51,851 nucleotides of DNA from an uncultured Verrucomicrobiales bacterium (GTDB lineage: Bacteria; Verrucomicrobiota; Verrucomicrobiia; Verrucomicrobiales; DEV007): contig CALSSN010000022.1 of NCBI GenBank assembly GCA_943789025.1, positions 1 to 51,851 of the forward strand, in the 5' to 3' direction. Positions within the stretch are counted from its first letter, which is position 1; each line of letters begins with the position of its first letter. Positions 26,016-34,607 of this stretch are shown piece after piece. The notes under the pieces are model-generated. The model was not told the origin of the DNA. It made no database searches and saw only the letters and a list, made by a program, of their open reading frames with translations. The translations under genes and the position numbers were made by a program.

Positions 26016-26942
26016 ATGAAAGCCGTCTACACTTTTATCGATCTGGAGGACTGGGAATCCGTGATCGCAGAGCTTCCGCAGCGTCCGATTCTCGCGGTGA
26101 TCGGTGATCCGGTGGCGCATTCGAAATCTCCCCAGATGCACAACCCGGCACTAGCTGCGGCAGGAATCGACGGGTGTTACATTCGTCTCCACCTGCGGAA
26201 GGACGAGGTCGCTGTCGCGCTCCCACGGATGGCGAAGCTGGGGTTCCAGGGAGTGAATGTCACCATCCCTCACAAGCTTGCCGCGCTAAGGGCAGCCACC
26301 GAGGTCGGCCCTCTCCCGCGGATGATGGGGGCGGTCAATACTCTGTGCTTCGAGGGTGAAACCATCCATGGGTGGAACACCGACGGCCCGGGATTTGTCC
26401 GGGCGGTCGAGGAAGCCTTCGGGACCGCTGTTTCGGGTTTACGTGTCGCCATCATCGGAGCCGGGGGTGGTGCGGGCAGGGCGGTAGCCGTGCAGTGCGC
26501 TTCCGAGGGGTGTCCGCGGCTGGTTCTCGTCAACCGCACGCTCGCCAAGGTCGAAGCGCTCCGCGAGGAGATGATTGGCCTTTTGACCGGGGTGCAGGAT
26601 CTTCGGACTTGCGCCTGGCAGGCTGCAACGATGGCAACAGAGCTGGCAGAAGTCGACCTCATCGTCAATGCCACCTCGCTGGGGATGAAACCGGACGATG
26701 CCCCGGTCGTGCCAGGCGATCTTCTCACATCCGATCACCTTGTTTATGACATGGTCTATTCGGGCGGCCAGACTCGGTTCCTCGCCGATGCGGCTACCGC
26801 CGGTGCGCGCGGTGCTGACGGCCAGGCTATGCTCCTTCACCAAGGCGCCATCGCCTTCGAGCACTGGTTTCAAGCGGCTGCGCCGATCGAGGCGATGCGG
26901 GCCGGTTTGCTGGGGAGTGATGCGGGTGGTAAAAGGATCTGA
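26016..26942 (+). CDS. aroE: Shikimate dehydrogenase
   Basis: A 308-residue protein with an N-terminal extension (MKAVYTFIDLEDWESVIAEL). The substrate-binding domain follows with AVIGDPVAHSKSPQMHNPAL (SKSP binds shikimate), GVNVTIPHKLAAL (catalytic Lys), MGAVNTLCFEG and HGWNTDGPGFVRA (catalytic Asp). The Rossmann NADP domain has AIIGAGGGAGRAVAVQC and VNRTLAKVEAL, and the closing motif is VYDMVYSGGQTRFL, with QAMLLHQGAIAFEHW. It reduces 3-dehydroshikimate in aromatic amino-acid synthesis. Its stop codon overlaps the next ATG (ATGA). Confidence 0.93.
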   Translation: MKAVYTFIDLEDWESVIAELPQRPILAVIGDPVAHSKSPQMHNPALAAAGIDGCYIRLHLRKDEVAVALPRMAKLGFQGVNVTIPHKLAALRAATEVGPLPRMMGAVNTLCFEGETIHGWNTDGPGFVRAVEEAFGTAVSGLRVAIIGAGGGAGRAVAVQCASEGCPRLVLVNRTLAKVEALREEMIGLLTGVQDLRTCAWQAATMATELAEVDLIVNATSLGMKPDDAPVVPGDLLTSDHLVYDMVYSGGQTRFLADAATAGARGADGQAMLLHQGAIAFEHWFQAAAPIEAMRAGLLGSDAGGKRI

Positions 26943-27219
26943 TGGTGGACTGGCGTGAAGCCGAGAGCCGAGATAAGGATGCAAAATCAGTGCAGGATCT
27001 CGGCTTTAATGTTTTCGCGGGCATCCTCTTTGTGGTGACTATTTTTCCTTGTCTTCCACCTCGTCTGACGGCAGCTACACTCTCTACCTGATCGGCTGGA
27101 AAATGGTAGATGACGGTGGGCGTGCGGTCATCAATTGCAATGGCCGCCCGGACATAGAGCCGGGGGACATCGTCTGTCTGGAGCTACTCGCCGGTCGAGA
27201 TGGTGGAGAGGCGGATTGA
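26942..27219 (+). CDS. Possible small membrane protein, ATGA-coupled to aroE, frameshifted
   Basis: The ATG overlaps the aroE stop (ATGA), a classic sign of coupling. Frame 1 encodes MVDWREAESRDKDAKSVQDL and a hydrophobic helix (FNVFAGILFVVTIF), then meets a stop at 27089. A second frame covers the rest and looks protein-like (SDGSYTLYLIGWKMVDDGGR, then INCNGRPDIEPGDIVCLELL), ending at 27219. One extra T in the T5 run at 27042-27046 would join both into 92 residues. I do not recognise the family. If real, this break is in the opposite direction to those at 9.6-20.5 kb. Confidence 0.4.
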
Positions 27220-27342
27220 TCGACGCCTGTTACTCAACCCCATTGTCGTGACTGTCGCATTTTACGCGTCGGGTGGTTGTTGAATCCTCGCTGGTGGCGA
27301 TTAGGTTGCCGGCTTTCCCGCAAACCGAGACGACACCATACC

Positions 27343-28257
27343 ATGAAGCATCTGCTGGCCCTGGAACACCTGAATGGAGACGAAATCACCGCATTGATAG
27401 ATCTTTCCGAAGAATTGAAGAAGAACCGCCGTGACCCGGATCGTCGCGTTCTTGCGGGGCAGGTCTGGGGGTTGATTTTCAGCAAGTCCTCGACGCGGAC
27501 ACGCGTCAGTTTCGAAGTAGGTATCCGTGAACTCGGAGGTGAAGTGATGTTTCTCTCTGAGCGCCAGATGCAATTGGGCCGGGGCGAACCGATCAAGGAC
27601 ACCGCGCGGGTGCTTGGAAGACTCCTCGACGGCGCAGTGATACGAACTTACGCACAGCGGGATATTGAGGAGTTCGCCGAGCTCGGCGACATCCCGACAA
27701 TCAACGCGCTTACCGATACCGAGCACCCGTGTCAGATTCTTGCCGACCTCTTCACCATGCGGGAAAAACTCGGGGGCTGGGCAGGGAAGCGGGTTTGTTT
27801 TCTCGGTGACGTCGATTGCAACGTGGCTTGGTCATGGATCTGGGCAGCGGAGCGGCTCGGCTTCGAGTTGATACTTTCAGGGCCAGAACAGTTTGCGCCG
27901 AAAGCGGAGTGGATGAAAAAGCTCACATCCAGCAAGGTCACGGTCGAGCCGGATGCTCAGAGAGCGGTGGCTGGTTGTCACGTTCTTTACACCGACGTCT
28001 GGGTGAGTATGGGCAAGGAGGAGGAATCGGCGCACCGGATCGATTTGATGCAGCCTTACCAGGTCAATGCCGAGCTTCTGTCTTTGGCCGATCCGAAAGC
28101 CATCGTCATGCACTGTCTCCCTGCCTACCGCGAGAAAGAGATCACCGAGGAGGTGCTGGAGGCCCATGCTGATACGATCTTTCAGGAAGCGGAGAACCGT
28201 CTCCACGCGCAGAAGGCGGTGCTGTTCACCATCGCCACCAGTCAGGGTGGCGGGTAG
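27343..28257 (+). CDS. argF: Ornithine carbamoyltransferase
   Basis: A 304-residue protein beginning MKHLLALEHLNGDEITAL. The carbamoyl-phosphate site is SSTRTRVSFEVGI (STRT), with HPCQILADLFT (HPxQ) further on. The ornithine-binding loop is in VSMGKEEESAHR, and HCLPAYREKEITEEV carries the catalytic HCLP Cys. The loop DTEHPCQ supports OTCase rather than aspartate carbamoyltransferase. It forms citrulline in arginine synthesis. rlmN follows after 51 bases on the same strand. Confidence 0.96.
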   Translation: MKHLLALEHLNGDEITALIDLSEELKKNRRDPDRRVLAGQVWGLIFSKSSTRTRVSFEVGIRELGGEVMFLSERQMQLGRGEPIKDTARVLGRLLDGAVIRTYAQRDIEEFAELGDIPTINALTDTEHPCQILADLFTMREKLGGWAGKRVCFLGDVDCNVAWSWIWAAERLGFELILSGPEQFAPKAEWMKKLTSSKVTVEPDAQRAVAGCHVLYTDVWVSMGKEEESAHRIDLMQPYQVNAELLSLADPKAIVMHCLPAYREKEITEEVLEAHADTIFQEAENRLHAQKAVLFTIATSQGGG

Positions 28258-28308
28258 GGCGGCGGATAAGGTCGAGTCCGGTTCCGACCCGTAAGCAGGA
28301 GTTCCGCT

Positions 28309-29388
28309 ATGGAAAAAAAGCATCTGATTGGCCTGTCACCAGAGGTCTTGGCTGAAGAGCTGGAGGAACTCAAGCAGCCGCGCTACCGGGCGAAGCAGGT
28401 TATCGACTGGGTATTCGCCAAGGGGGTCTTTGAGTTTGCCGAGATGTCCAATCTCCCGGCTGCCCTCCGAGCCAGTCTGGCCGAGCGTTTTAATGTCTGC
28501 CTGCCTGAGATCGTTACGGTTCAGGGATCAGCCGATACCACGCGCAAGCTCCTCCTCAAACTCGTCGACGGGCGGTTCATTGAGTGTGTTCTCATCCCTG
28601 CCAGCCCGGCTCTCTACGGGCAGGGGTCAGACCGCCTCACGCTCTGCGTCTCCAGCCAGGTCGGTTGTGCCTTCGACTGTAAGTTCTGTGCCAGTGGTCT
28701 TGCCGGGTTTGACCGGAACCTGGAAGTCCACGAGATCGTCGGGCAGGTGCTGGCGGCGCGGAAGATTGCCGGCCAGCGGATCGATAACCTGGTGTTCATG
28801 GGGATGGGCGAGCCGCTGGCGAATCTGGCGAATCTGACCCGCTCGCTCGAGGTTCTCAATGCGCCCTGGGGGCTCGGAATCGGCGCCCGTCATATTACCG
28901 TGAGCACAAGCGGCCTGGCTCCCATGATTCGGAAACTCGCAGAGATCCCTATGCAGATAAGGCTGGCGGTCTCTTTGCACGGAGCCACCGACGAGGTTAG
29001 GAGCCGGATCATGCCGGTCAATAAGCGCTACCCGCTCGAGGAACTTTTTCGGGCGCTGGAGGAGTGGCGCAGCCTCAGAAAACAGCGTATCACCTTCGAA
29101 TACATTCTGATCAGAGGCATCAATGAAGCACCCGACCAGGCGCGGGAACTGGCAGCACGCGCGAAGTCGCTCGGAGCGAAGGTCAACTGCATCCCCTACA
29201 ACACAGTCGAAGGACTGGACTGGGAACGTCCGAGCGAGGAAGCGCAGGACGCCTTCAGGGAGATCCTCGAGCAGGCCGGCGTTCCAGCAACCCTGCGCCG
29301 GGAGAAAGGCCATGACATCGATGCCGCCTGCGGCCAACTGCGCTTGCGAGAGGTGGGCGATCTTCCAGTTGGAAAAAAGATCTCCTGA
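28309..29388 (+). CDS. rlmN: Dual-specificity rRNA/tRNA adenine-C2 methyltransferase RlmN
   Basis: A 359-residue radical-SAM enzyme. QVGCAFDCKFCASGLAGF supplies the CxxxCxxC cluster ligands. RLTLCVSSQ precedes it, and NLVFMGMGEPLANL and ITVSTSGLAPMIRKLA follow. The methyl-carrying Cys in the C-terminal IDAACGQLR and the first catalytic Cys in RFIECVLIP are both present. It methylates A2503 of 23S rRNA and A37 of some tRNAs. Hydrophobic packing and length are typical. A GGAG ribosome site precedes the ATG. Confidence 0.96.
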   Translation: MEKKHLIGLSPEVLAEELEELKQPRYRAKQVIDWVFAKGVFEFAEMSNLPAALRASLAERFNVCLPEIVTVQGSADTTRKLLLKLVDGRFIECVLIPASPALYGQGSDRLTLCVSSQVGCAFDCKFCASGLAGFDRNLEVHEIVGQVLAARKIAGQRIDNLVFMGMGEPLANLANLTRSLEVLNAPWGLGIGARHITVSTSGLAPMIRKLAEIPMQIRLAVSLHGATDEVRSRIMPVNKRYPLEELFRALEEWRSLRKQRITFEYILIRGINEAPDQARELAARAKSLGAKVNCIPYNTVEGLDWERPSEEAQDAFREILEQAGVPATLRREKGHDIDAACGQLRLREVGDLPVGKKIS

Positions 29389-29483
29389 ACCTCCGGAGCG
29401 CCACGTTCACACCGGAAAGATGATTGCCGGTCTCTGAAAGGTGCGGGTGTCTGAGAGCGTTTTTTCAATGACCTCTTCTCATT

Positions 29484-29579
29484 GTGGATGCGGAGGTAAT
29501 GCAGGTCTACAAAGAGAAGCTTAAGGCCTTCCAGAAGAAATTTGGTGACCGATGGATTCAGAAGTTGAGCTGCGAGTAG
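29484..29579 (+). CDS. Possible 31-residue basic peptide
   Basis: In the gap between rlmN and hslO, a GTG at 29484 opens VDAEVMQVYKEKLKAFQKKF and GDRWIQKLSCE before a TAG. It is helical and basic, but too short to classify; no homologue is recognised. The rest of the 29389-29637 gap shows nothing else. Confidence 0.2.
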   Translation: MDAEVMQVYKEKLKAFQKKFGDRWIQKLSCE

Positions 29580-29637
29580 CGAGACGATACGTCACTCCTG
29601 ACAGGGCCTGGCAGTGCTTGCTCTTCTCCCGTTTGCT

Positions 29638-30549
29638 TCAGGGCTGATTCTGCGCGCTGTCTGGCTTTGCGTCAGCGCTCTCAAGGTAAGCATCCAGTTC
29701 CGCTCTGGTAACCTCGAAGCGTGCGGCACATCGCGGGCAGGCAATGACGAGGTGGGTGTCCTCTCCGAACAGCTCATCGAGGGCGTCACTCCCGTAAGGG
29801 TTGAAGAGTTGGTAGATTCGTGAGACCTCACAGCCACATCCGAAAGTAAAGAACCGCCGCTCAAGGAGACTGAGTTGCTCGTCCTGGTCGAGGGACTCGA
29901 CCGCGGCGTTGTCAAGGGACTTGAGCCAGTCGAGGTCGCATTCGGGCTGCGCGGTAATGAGGACGAATTCTTCCGGGCCGATCCGAAAATAGCGACCGAG
30001 TCGCTGCTCGCTCTTGCGGTAGAAAGTCTCGGCACCGGTGAAAAGATCGCCGGCCTGGAAGTCGACTGTGCTCTGCCGCAGCTCGGCTCCGGGAACACTG
30101 ACCTGACTGGCGAAGAGGTTGATGTCTTCGCGCTTGCCCTCGGGATCGAAAAGCCGACCCGTGATCCTTCCGTGATTCCCGTGATTGGAGCCAGCGACAA
30201 ACAGATTTACCAGTGGTTTACGGATACTCACCGTCCATGCAGCAGTTTCATTCTGCGGGCGTGAGGTGAGATGGAGAGTGAGGGCGGCCAGCGCGTCCTT
30301 GAGCATCTCATCGCTGTCGGTTGTGTGCTGCATCCCGTGTTGGAGAAGGTGGAGGTAGTAGTCCTCATAGAGATCACTGAACCGGGCGCGGGCGACCAGA
30401 GCATTTCTTCCGCGAACGAAAGAACTCCGCACCTCGACCGGGATCTTCGGATCATCTCCCGGCTGGTTCTTTTTCTCTTCCTGCCCTTTCTGGGGTTGTT
30501 CTCCTTTGCCCATATCGCTGAGTGCTTTCAAGCTAGCAGGGAGATTCAT
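29638..30549 (-). CDS. hslO: Hsp33 family redox-regulated chaperone
   Basis: A 303-residue protein. The redox switch is visible at the C-terminus: FGCGCEVSRIYQLF and, 30 residues later, VIACPRCAARFEVTR, i.e. CxC...CxxC zinc ligands. The core has EVRSSFVRGRNALVARARFS (about 40-60) and the substrate-binding region with SNHGNHGRITGRLF. I chose the ATG at 30549 because a longer start would run into mgtE. In its family the protein is an ATP-independent holdase activated by oxidation. It is the last gene of the -strand run prfB-trmD-mgtE-hslO. Confidence 0.88.
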   Translation of the reverse strand: MNLPASLKALSDMGKGEQPQKGQEEKKNQPGDDPKIPVEVRSSFVRGRNALVARARFSDLYEDYYLHLLQHGMQHTTDSDEMLKDALAALTLHLTSRPQNETAAWTVSIRKPLVNLFVAGSNHGNHGRITGRLFDPEGKREDINLFASQVSVPGAELRQSTVDFQAGDLFTGAETFYRKSEQRLGRYFRIGPEEFVLITAQPECDLDWLKSLDNAAVESLDQDEQLSLLERRFFTFGCGCEVSRIYQLFNPYGSDALDELFGEDTHLVIACPRCAARFEVTRAELDAYLESADAKPDSAQNQP

Positions 30550-30595
30550 CGCGTGCCACCGGGAAGAATCTGCAACTGTCAGGGGGCGGGGGCTT

Positions 30596-31957
30596 TCAAA
30601 GAAGGACGACGGTTGCAATGCCGAGAACGAGAAGAAACCCGCACATGTCGGTGCAGGTTGTCAGAATGGGACTCGAGGCAAGGGCCGGATCCGCACCGAA
30701 GCGCCTGAGGGCAAGCGGGATGATCCCGCCGAGGGTGACTGAGACAAGCGTGTTGATTGCGAGGGCAGTGCCGACAACGAAGGAGAGGGCAAGGTCGTGC
30801 TTCCAGAGGAAAGCGACAATTCCGAGGACCAGGCCAAGAGCAAGTCCGTTGAGTACGCCCACCATCGCCTCTTTAGCCACCACTCGCAGGTAGTCGCCCT
30901 GACGGAGAATGCCGAGGGTGAGTTCCCGCACGCTGACAGCAACCGCCTGATTCCCGGAACATCCACTCATATCTGAAACGATGGGAAGGAAGACGGCGAG
31001 GGCGATGACGGCCTCAAGGGTGTCCTGGAAAAAAGCTATCACGCTCGCAGAGACGAGGTTGAGTGCGATGTTGGGGAGCAGCCAGCCGGCGCGTCTTCGT
31101 GACCGCTCGAGGGTGGGCATGCTGCGAAGTTCTTCGCCGCCGACGATACCTGCGGCTTTCAGGTAGTCGTCCGAGGCACCCTCTGCGACTGCTTTCTGGA
31201 CGGCTGAGCGCGTCACGACGCCGAGCAGGCGTCCCGCGGCGTCGGTGACAGGCAGACCGAGAAACTTCCGTTCTTCGAATTTTTCGGAGAGTTCGAGAAG
31301 ACCTGTCTGGTCCTCGACAGAGGCAGCGTCTTTGATCATGGCAGAGCTGACCGCCTTCCCTCGCGGGGTCATGACCAGGTTTCGGAGTGGCAAGACTCCG
31401 GTAAGAACGCCATCGGGATTGACAGCGTAGATGTATTGGACTTCCCGCTCTCGGTAGCCCTCTCCGCGTTCGGCGAGGATGTCGAGCACCGTGCCCACCG
31501 TCTCATGGTCCGGGATCGAGAGGCTGTGCTGCTCCATGAGGGCACCTGCGGTATCCTCGGGATAGTTAGCCTGGAGCCGGATCCTCCCCATGTCATTCTC
31601 GACTTTTCCGAGGACATCCTGCCCACCAACATCGAGGCTTCGGATGAGATCGCCACCATCGGGCGAGGGGAGGAGCTCGATAAGGTCCGCGGCATCTTCG
31701 GCGGGGAGGAATTCAAGGAGGTCAGTCGCCTGTGCTTCCGCGAGGTGATTGAGGATCTCCGCACCTTCTTCGGGCTCCAGCATGGCGAGGAGGTTCGCCT
31801 GCTGGTCGAGATCGATGGTGCCAAAGAGACGTCGGAGATCCCTCGGCGCGAGCGCAGTAGTCAGGTTGGCGACCGTGTCGGTGCCCCCCAATGTCTCCCC
31901 GAATTCGAGGGCGACGAGGAGACGGTCCGTGGCGTCTTTTTTCGGTGTTTTTTTCAC
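30596..31957 (-). CDS. mgtE: Magnesium transporter MgtE
   Basis: A 453-residue protein. It has an N-domain (LLAMLEPEEGAEILNHLAEA), paired CBS domains (VQYIYAVNPDGVLTGVLPLR; LGLPVTDAAGRLLGVVTRSA) with Mg-sensing acidic residues, then the membrane domain with five helices: WLLPNIALNLVSASVIAFF, VIALAVFLPIVSDMSGCSGNQ, GVLNGLALGLVLGIVAFLW, ALSFVVGTALAINTLVSVT and GFLLVLGIATVVLL. The pore motif SGCSGNQA and the downstream P-x-L-x(T)CTDMCGF match MgtE. It is co-transcribed with trmD: its ATG overlaps the trmD stop by 4 bases. Confidence 0.95.
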   Translation of the reverse strand: MKKTPKKDATDRLLVALEFGETLGGTDTVANLTTALAPRDLRRLFGTIDLDQQANLLAMLEPEEGAEILNHLAEAQATDLLEFLPAEDAADLIELLPSPDGGDLIRSLDVGGQDVLGKVENDMGRIRLQANYPEDTAGALMEQHSLSIPDHETVGTVLDILAERGEGYREREVQYIYAVNPDGVLTGVLPLRNLVMTPRGKAVSSAMIKDAASVEDQTGLLELSEKFEERKFLGLPVTDAAGRLLGVVTRSAVQKAVAEGASDDYLKAAGIVGGEELRSMPTLERSRRRAGWLLPNIALNLVSASVIAFFQDTLEAVIALAVFLPIVSDMSGCSGNQAVAVSVRELTLGILRQGDYLRVVAKEAMVGVLNGLALGLVLGIVAFLWKHDLALSFVVGTALAINTLVSVTLGGIIPLALRRFGADPALASSPILTTCTDMCGFLLVLGIATVVLL

Positions 31958-32670
31958 GTTTCATCCTCCCCTTGTGAGAAAGTATTTTTGTCTCTCCCCG
32001 GAACGAGGTCGGGACGGTTTTCCCGGGTGCGGCGGAGCGCCTGTTCCTTTTTCCATTCCTCGATGCGGGCGTGGTGGCCGGAGAGAAGTATTTCCGGGAC
32101 CTGCATACCTTGGAAGTCGGGCGGTCGCGTGTAGGCCGGGGCTTCGAGCAGCTGCGTGTTGTCGGCGAAGGACTCGTCCGCGGACGAGCGCGCGTCTCCG
32201 AGGACTCCTGGAACGAGCCGGATGACGGCATCGACGAAGACGACGGCGGCAATGCTGCCATTCGTCAGCACGTAGTCTCCGATCGAAATTTCGTCGTCGA
32301 CCAGGCCTTCGACCACCCGATGGTCCACCCCTTCGTAATGCCCTGAGAGGATAATGAGATGTTCTTCCTGAGAGAATTCTCTGGCTATTTTCTGGTCGAA
32401 TCGTCGCCCTTGCGGCGTCATCAGAACCACGCGGGTAGCTGGTGTTTGCAGGGGTACTACCACATCGAAAACTGGCTCTGGACGCAGCACCATTCCCTGG
32501 CCGCCTCCGTAGGGGATGTCGTCGCATTTCCGGTAGCTTCCGAGTCCAGAAAGGCGGAGGTCGTGGACGGTCAGATTCAAACGGCCACTTTTCTGGGCTC
32601 GTCCCATAATGCTCTCCCCAAGCGGGACAGTGCAGACTTGGGGGAAGAGAGTGACGATATCGATTTTCAA
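31954..32670 (-). CDS. trmD: tRNA (guanine-N1)-methyltransferase
   Basis: A 238-residue SPOUT methyltransferase. It starts MKIDIVTLFPQVCTVPLGES. Conserved blocks are RKCDDIPYGGGQGMVL, LILSGHYEGVDHRVVE, DDEISIGDYVLTNGSIAAVV, PGVLGDARSSADESF and YTRPPDFQGMQVPEILLSGH. The trefoil knot that binds SAM is formed by SGHYEGVD and SIGDYVLTNG. It methylates G37 of tRNAs such as tRNA-Pro, which prevents frameshifting. The 3' end overlaps mgtE by 4 bases. Confidence 0.97.
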   Translation of the reverse strand: MKIDIVTLFPQVCTVPLGESIMGRAQKSGRLNLTVHDLRLSGLGSYRKCDDIPYGGGQGMVLRPEPVFDVVVPLQTPATRVVLMTPQGRRFDQKIAREFSQEEHLIILSGHYEGVDHRVVEGLVDDEISIGDYVLTNGSIAAVVFVDAVIRLVPGVLGDARSSADESFADNTQLLEAPAYTRPPDFQGMQVPEILLSGHHARIEEWKKEQALRRTRENRPDLVPGRDKNTFSQGEDET

Positions 32671-32762
32671 TTTTTTCGAGAATACGTTTGATCGCGTGAG
32701 GCGAAGTCAGAGAGGCTCAGAGAGAGAGGCAGGTCGCGGAAATCGGTCGCAGGACCCGCCCG

Positions 32763-33882
32763 CTACCCTGCCCGCAGCTTCGCCTCGATGAACGGCCCGA
32801 GAGCACCATCCATCACAGCCTGAAGGTTCCCCGTCTCGTGACCGGTTCTCAAGTCTTTGACGAGCTGGTAGGGTTGGAAAACGTAGTTCCTGATCTGACT
32901 CCCCCAGGCGATTTCTCCTTTCTCACCATACTGCCGTTCCATTTCCGAACGTTTTTTGTCCTCCTCGACCTGGAACAGCTTTGCCTTGAGAATGGTCACT
33001 GCCCGCGCCCGGTTTTTGTGCTGGCTCCGTTCTGCAGTGCAGCGGATCTGGATTCCGCTCGGCAGGTGTTTGAGGTGAACTCCAGTCTCGACCTTGTTCA
33101 CGTTCTGACCGCCCTTGCCCCCACTGCGCATGGTGGTGATCTCGATATCAGCGTCGTTGACCTCAATGTTGGTGTCGCCCTCGCCGAGGTCCGGGACCAC
33201 ATCCACGCTGGCGAATGAGGTGTGACGTTTTCCCGCCGAATCGAAAGGACTGATCCGGACCAGCCGGTGGACCCCGCGCTCGCAACTGAGGTATCCATAG
33301 GCATTCATCCCCGAGACTTGCACGGTCACCGAACGGACTCCGCATTCTTCCCCCGCCTGATGGTCGACTACTTCACAGCGGAACCCCTGGGACTCGGCGT
33401 AGCGCTGGTACATCCGAAGAAGAATATCCGCCCAATCACAGGCCTCCGTTCCTCCGGCGCCCGCGTGGATGGTGATGAAGGCGTCAGCCGCATCGTGTTC
33501 ACCGTTGAGTAGAAGCTCAAGCTCAAAGGCATCGATGGATGCGCTGATACTTGCAAATTCGGAAGCAACTTCGGCCAGCGATGCTTCGTCGGCTTCTTCT
33601 CTGGCCATCTCTTCAAGCAACCCGAGATCATCGCTGCGAGCTTCAAGTTTCCGGAACGGCTCGATTCTTCCTTTCAGCCGGGAGATAGCATCGATGATTT
33701 TTTGTGCTTCATCCTTGTCATCCCAGAATCCGGGCTGGGACATACGCTCCTCTTCGATCGCAAGTTTGGCTTCGAGTCCAGCCGGGTCAAAGATAGTGCC
33801 GCAACTCATCCAGCCGCGCCTTGAGCCGAGTAAGATCAGCGGGGTCGAGGCCGGCTTCATGCGGCGTATTCGTTTTCTCCAT
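32763..33882 (-). CDS. prfB: Peptide chain release factor 2, programmed +1 frameshift
   Basis: A short first ORF starts at ATG 33882 ([20 protein letters not shown]) and ends at TGA (33787-33789). The site TATCTTTGAC is the classical RF2 recoding sequence: the ribosome slips +1 at CTT and continues into [15 protein letters not shown]. The joined product is 372 residues. [16 protein letters not shown] contains the GGQ peptide-release motif, and the anticodon-mimic is expected near [12 protein letters not shown] (SPF, the UGA/UAA-reading tripeptide). [22 protein letters not shown] [16 protein letters not shown] is also typical. RF2 shortage raises frameshifting, so synthesis is self-regulated. 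An internal Shine-Dalgarno is weak here. It is divergent from recO. Confidence 0.96.
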
Positions 33883-33942
33883 GGGGGCGGTAGAATAGAG
33901 GGGTGCCAGAGGATTGCAAATGATGCATATGTTGTCTGCGAC

Positions 33943-34479
33943 GTGGAGAAAACGAAGGCCATTCTTTTGAGGACGAAAAGATACAGTGAGACAAGTCTCA
34001 TCGTTTTCTGGTGTACTCATGATTCAGGAATCGTTCACACGATGGCCAGAGGAGCGCGGAGGCCGAACTCGCACTTTGCCGGGAAACTTGACCTCTTTTT
34101 TGCCGCTGAGATCGGCTACACCCGCTCGCGTCGCTCGGACCTTCACAATCTCCGGGAGGTGGCGATCCTGGATTATCGCCGGGCGCTTCGGGAAAACTAT
34201 CTGACTCTCGCGACGGTTTCTTACTTCGTTCACCTCATCGAGCTGGTGGCTGAACGGGAGACTCCGATTCCTGAGCTCTATGAGCTTCTCGCAAGTGCGA
34301 TTTCTTTCCTTGAGGTGTCGGATCCATCCCGGAAGCTTGTCGAGAGGTTTGAGCTGAGAGTAGCAGAGTTCCTCGGTATCAGCCGATCAGATCGCCCCGC
34401 GCACGAGCTTGTTCGGGAGATGTTCCACGGCTTGCCAGGTTCACGGGAGAAACTTTTCTCTCAGTTCAAGGGACTATGA
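33943..34479 (+). CDS. recO: DNA repair protein RecO (short form)
   Basis: A 178-residue protein from a GTG start ([20 protein letters not shown]), which gives the typical OB-fold N-terminus with the [19 protein letters not shown] segment (M-x-G-A-R/K-S). Helices follow ([20 protein letters not shown]). It lacks the C-terminal zinc finger (CxxC...CxxC) and is shorter than the about 240-residue E. coli protein. It takes part in RecFOR-mediated loading of RecA. The start is 60 bases from that of prfB, so the two divergent promoters share this space. Confidence 0.85.
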   Translation: MEKTKAILLRTKRYSETSLIVFWCTHDSGIVHTMARGARRPNSHFAGKLDLFFAAEIGYTRSRRSDLHNLREVAILDYRRALRENYLTLATVSYFVHLIELVAERETPIPELYELLASAISFLEVSDPSRKLVERFELRVAEFLGISRSDRPAHELVREMFHGLPGSREKLFSQFKGL

Positions 34480-34607
34480 TGTTCATAGAAATTGGCTGCG
34501 AGTTAGGAATTCTGCTTTGCGCGTAGGTGTGAAGATGATATGGTTAAAGATCATGTTTTTGACTCTCGCTTCCCAATGACTGTGTTGATTCCTTGCTCTG
34601 TTTTATC

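Noticed and set aside
33787..34020. Independent short gene [11 protein letters not shown]...
   Set aside because: Its end is the first ORF of prfB; the upstream part overlaps the prfB/recO promoter region and the conserved start is 33882.
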